Source: JBKECP01 sp047974765 (GTDB lineage: Bacteria; Pseudomonadota; Gammaproteobacteria; Pseudomonadales; Halieaceae). From it: DNA of 64,000 bases. The notes under the pieces were generated by a model. It ran no database searches. It was not told the DNA's origin and saw only the letters and a program-made list of their open reading frames with translations. Positions 63,190-64,000 of this stretch are shown piece after piece; position 1 is the first letter of the stretch; each line of letters opens with the position of its first letter. The position numbers and the translations under genes were made by a program. The stretch spans positions 124,001 through 188,000 of the forward strand of contig JBKECP010000013.1 of the NCBI GenBank assembly GCA_047974765.1, in the 5' to 3' direction.

Positions 63190-63897
63190 TTGGCGCGATA
63201 TCGATGGTTGCAGTTTGTTGGCTTGCTGTGTGTCGCTGCAATATTGGTGGGAACGGGACTTTATCTGAGTCGGTATCTGGTGGCCGAAACGGAGATGGTT
63301 TCTCCTGAACTCTATCAGCGTAGTCAGATAGAAGTTGAGCGTCTGCGTAAGCAGTTAAACGTACAGAAGGGACTGTTGCTGGAAGCCCAGGCGCGACATG
63401 AGGTCGATCGGGCGGCACTTGAGCTGGTGCGTCAGGATCTGGCCCGTCAGCGGGAAGAAATTACTGATTTGGACGAGGGTATGCGTTTTTATCGCGGGCT
63501 GATGGCGCCGGGTGAAATTGCACAGGGGTTCAGCTTGCAAGGTCTTGAACTGGTGCGGCGAGAGACGGGCAATATTTATGCTTATCGTTTGGTGGTGCAG
63601 CAGGAAGCCCGCAAGCATGAGCCCATGCGCGGTGAGCTTTTTGTCACTGTACAGGGTGTGCAGAACGGGCAGGTGGTCAGCTATCCGCTGCCACAGCTGG
63701 CACGGGATATTGAAGGCGAGGCGATAACTCTGCGCTTTCTCTATTTTCAGGTAATTGAAGGGGAGCTGCAGCTCATGGATGGTTTTGAGCCGCAGTCTGT
63801 TGAAGTTGTTGCGGAACTGAGCAGTCCGCGCAAAATGGAAGTCAGAGAGCAATATCCCTGGCATCTACAGGAGAAATTTACTCATGTTGGGAAGTAA
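63190..63897 (+). CDS. membrane-anchored coiled-coil protein (DUF6776-like)
   Basis: A 235-residue protein with one N-terminal hydrophobic segment (about 8-27, FVGLLCVAAILVGTGLYLS), a coiled coil (about 45-100, QIEVERLRKQLNVQKGLLLE) and a beta-like C-terminal domain. TTG start at 63190 follows GGAGG (63175-63179) with a ten-base gap. Its 3' end overlaps the bactofilin start. Such genes commonly lie between argC and a bactofilin gene in pseudomonads, so a morphogenesis or envelope role is inferred. Confidence 0.8.
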   Translation: MARYRWLQFVGLLCVAAILVGTGLYLSRYLVAETEMVSPELYQRSQIEVERLRKQLNVQKGLLLEAQARHEVDRAALELVRQDLARQREEITDLDEGMRFYRGLMAPGEIAQGFSLQGLELVRRETGNIYAYRLVVQQEARKHEPMRGELFVTVQGVQNGQVVSYPLPQLARDIEGEAITLRFLYFQVIEGELQLMDGFEPQSVEVVAELSSPRKMEVREQYPWHLQEKFTHVGK

Positions 63898-64000
63898 AAA
63901 AACAGTGGCTACGAGCGTATCAGGTGGAACCACTTTGGTTTCAAGAGACACTGAGATCACCGGTGATATCAGTTTTAGTGGCAACCTGGATATTGAAGGT
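63884..64000 (+). CDS. bactofilin (5' part, runs off the window)
   Basis: ATG at 63884, AGGAG ten bases upstream at 63869-63873. The readable 39 residues begin MLGSKKTVATSVSGGTTLVS and continue RDTEITGDISFSGNLDIEG, the right-handed beta-helix repeat of bactofilins that assemble filaments at the membrane. The rest lies beyond the window. It overlaps the previous gene by 14 bases. Confidence 0.9.
   Translation, partial: MLGSKKTVATSVSGGTTLVSRDTEITGDISFSGNLDIEG

Overview
The window is chromosomal DNA of a gammaproteobacterium close to the Pseudomonas/Cellvibrionales branch. This is inferred from gene order: lptD-surA-pdxA divergent from amgK-murU, trpE separated from trpGDC with a crp/vfr gene next to trpC, dusB-fis-purH-purD, an lpoP-like gene coupled to mrcB, and argC followed by a bactofilin gene. 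Most of the window is densely packed housekeeping DNA. No tRNA, rRNA or CRISPR array was seen.

Region 1 (1-11905) is a surface-polysaccharide locus. It holds an ABC-2 exporter (permease plus ATPase), a GT2 glycosyltransferase, a polyprenyl-phosphate sugar-phosphate transferase, and then an AT-rich block with a TagD-like cytidylyltransferase, a LicD-family protein, an acyltransferase-3 protein and a 729-residue fusion of a GT2 domain with a TagF-like glycerophosphotransferase domain. Together these suggest a phosphoglycerol-containing (teichoic-acid-like) polymer in a Gram-negative cell. Two unrecognised membrane-protein genes follow, coupled to pdxA, in the place where ksgA-apaGH usually lie.

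Region 2 (11892-19392) holds the LPS/outer-membrane and wall-recycling genes pdxA, surA and lptD, divergent from amgK and murU, then rpe. Region 3 (19619-27129) is tryptophan synthesis: a Trp-codon leader and hairpin before trpE, then a UPF0016 transporter gene behind a yybP-ykoY manganese riboswitch, a PepSY protein, a cytochrome b561, trpGDC, crp/vfr and an OsmC protein. Region 4 (27236-37590) is one long leftward run: dsbD, aroQ, accB, accC, prmA, dusB, fis, purH, purD, coq7.

Region 5 (37834-46992) has a DUF2333 gene, an apparently Fur-controlled ferric-iron ABC transporter operon with an extra periplasmic protein, an aldo/keto reductase, a LysR regulator, a DUF1266 lipoprotein and a pentapeptide-repeat protein. 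Region 6 (47182-58794) has polB, an adenosine-kinase-like PfkB protein, mrcB-lpoP, a ModF-like ATPase, a Nudix hydrolase, a small secreted protein and hemB-hemL. Region 7 (58795-64000) has a repeat cluster split by a decayed IS110/IS1111 element, then hemJ, clcA, argC, a coiled-coil membrane protein and the start of a bactofilin gene.

The least explained structure is a family of modular intergenic repeats. They are perfect hairpins joined by an AGGTTAATAA-type linker and occur at about 21.46, 23.25, 44.63, 47.02, 49.55, 53.53, 58.92 and 59.75 kb. One 165-bp composite form is present twice in opposite orientations, some stems show compensatory changes, one copy supplies a stop codon, one lies inside a riboswitch leader, and one has been hit by the IS.
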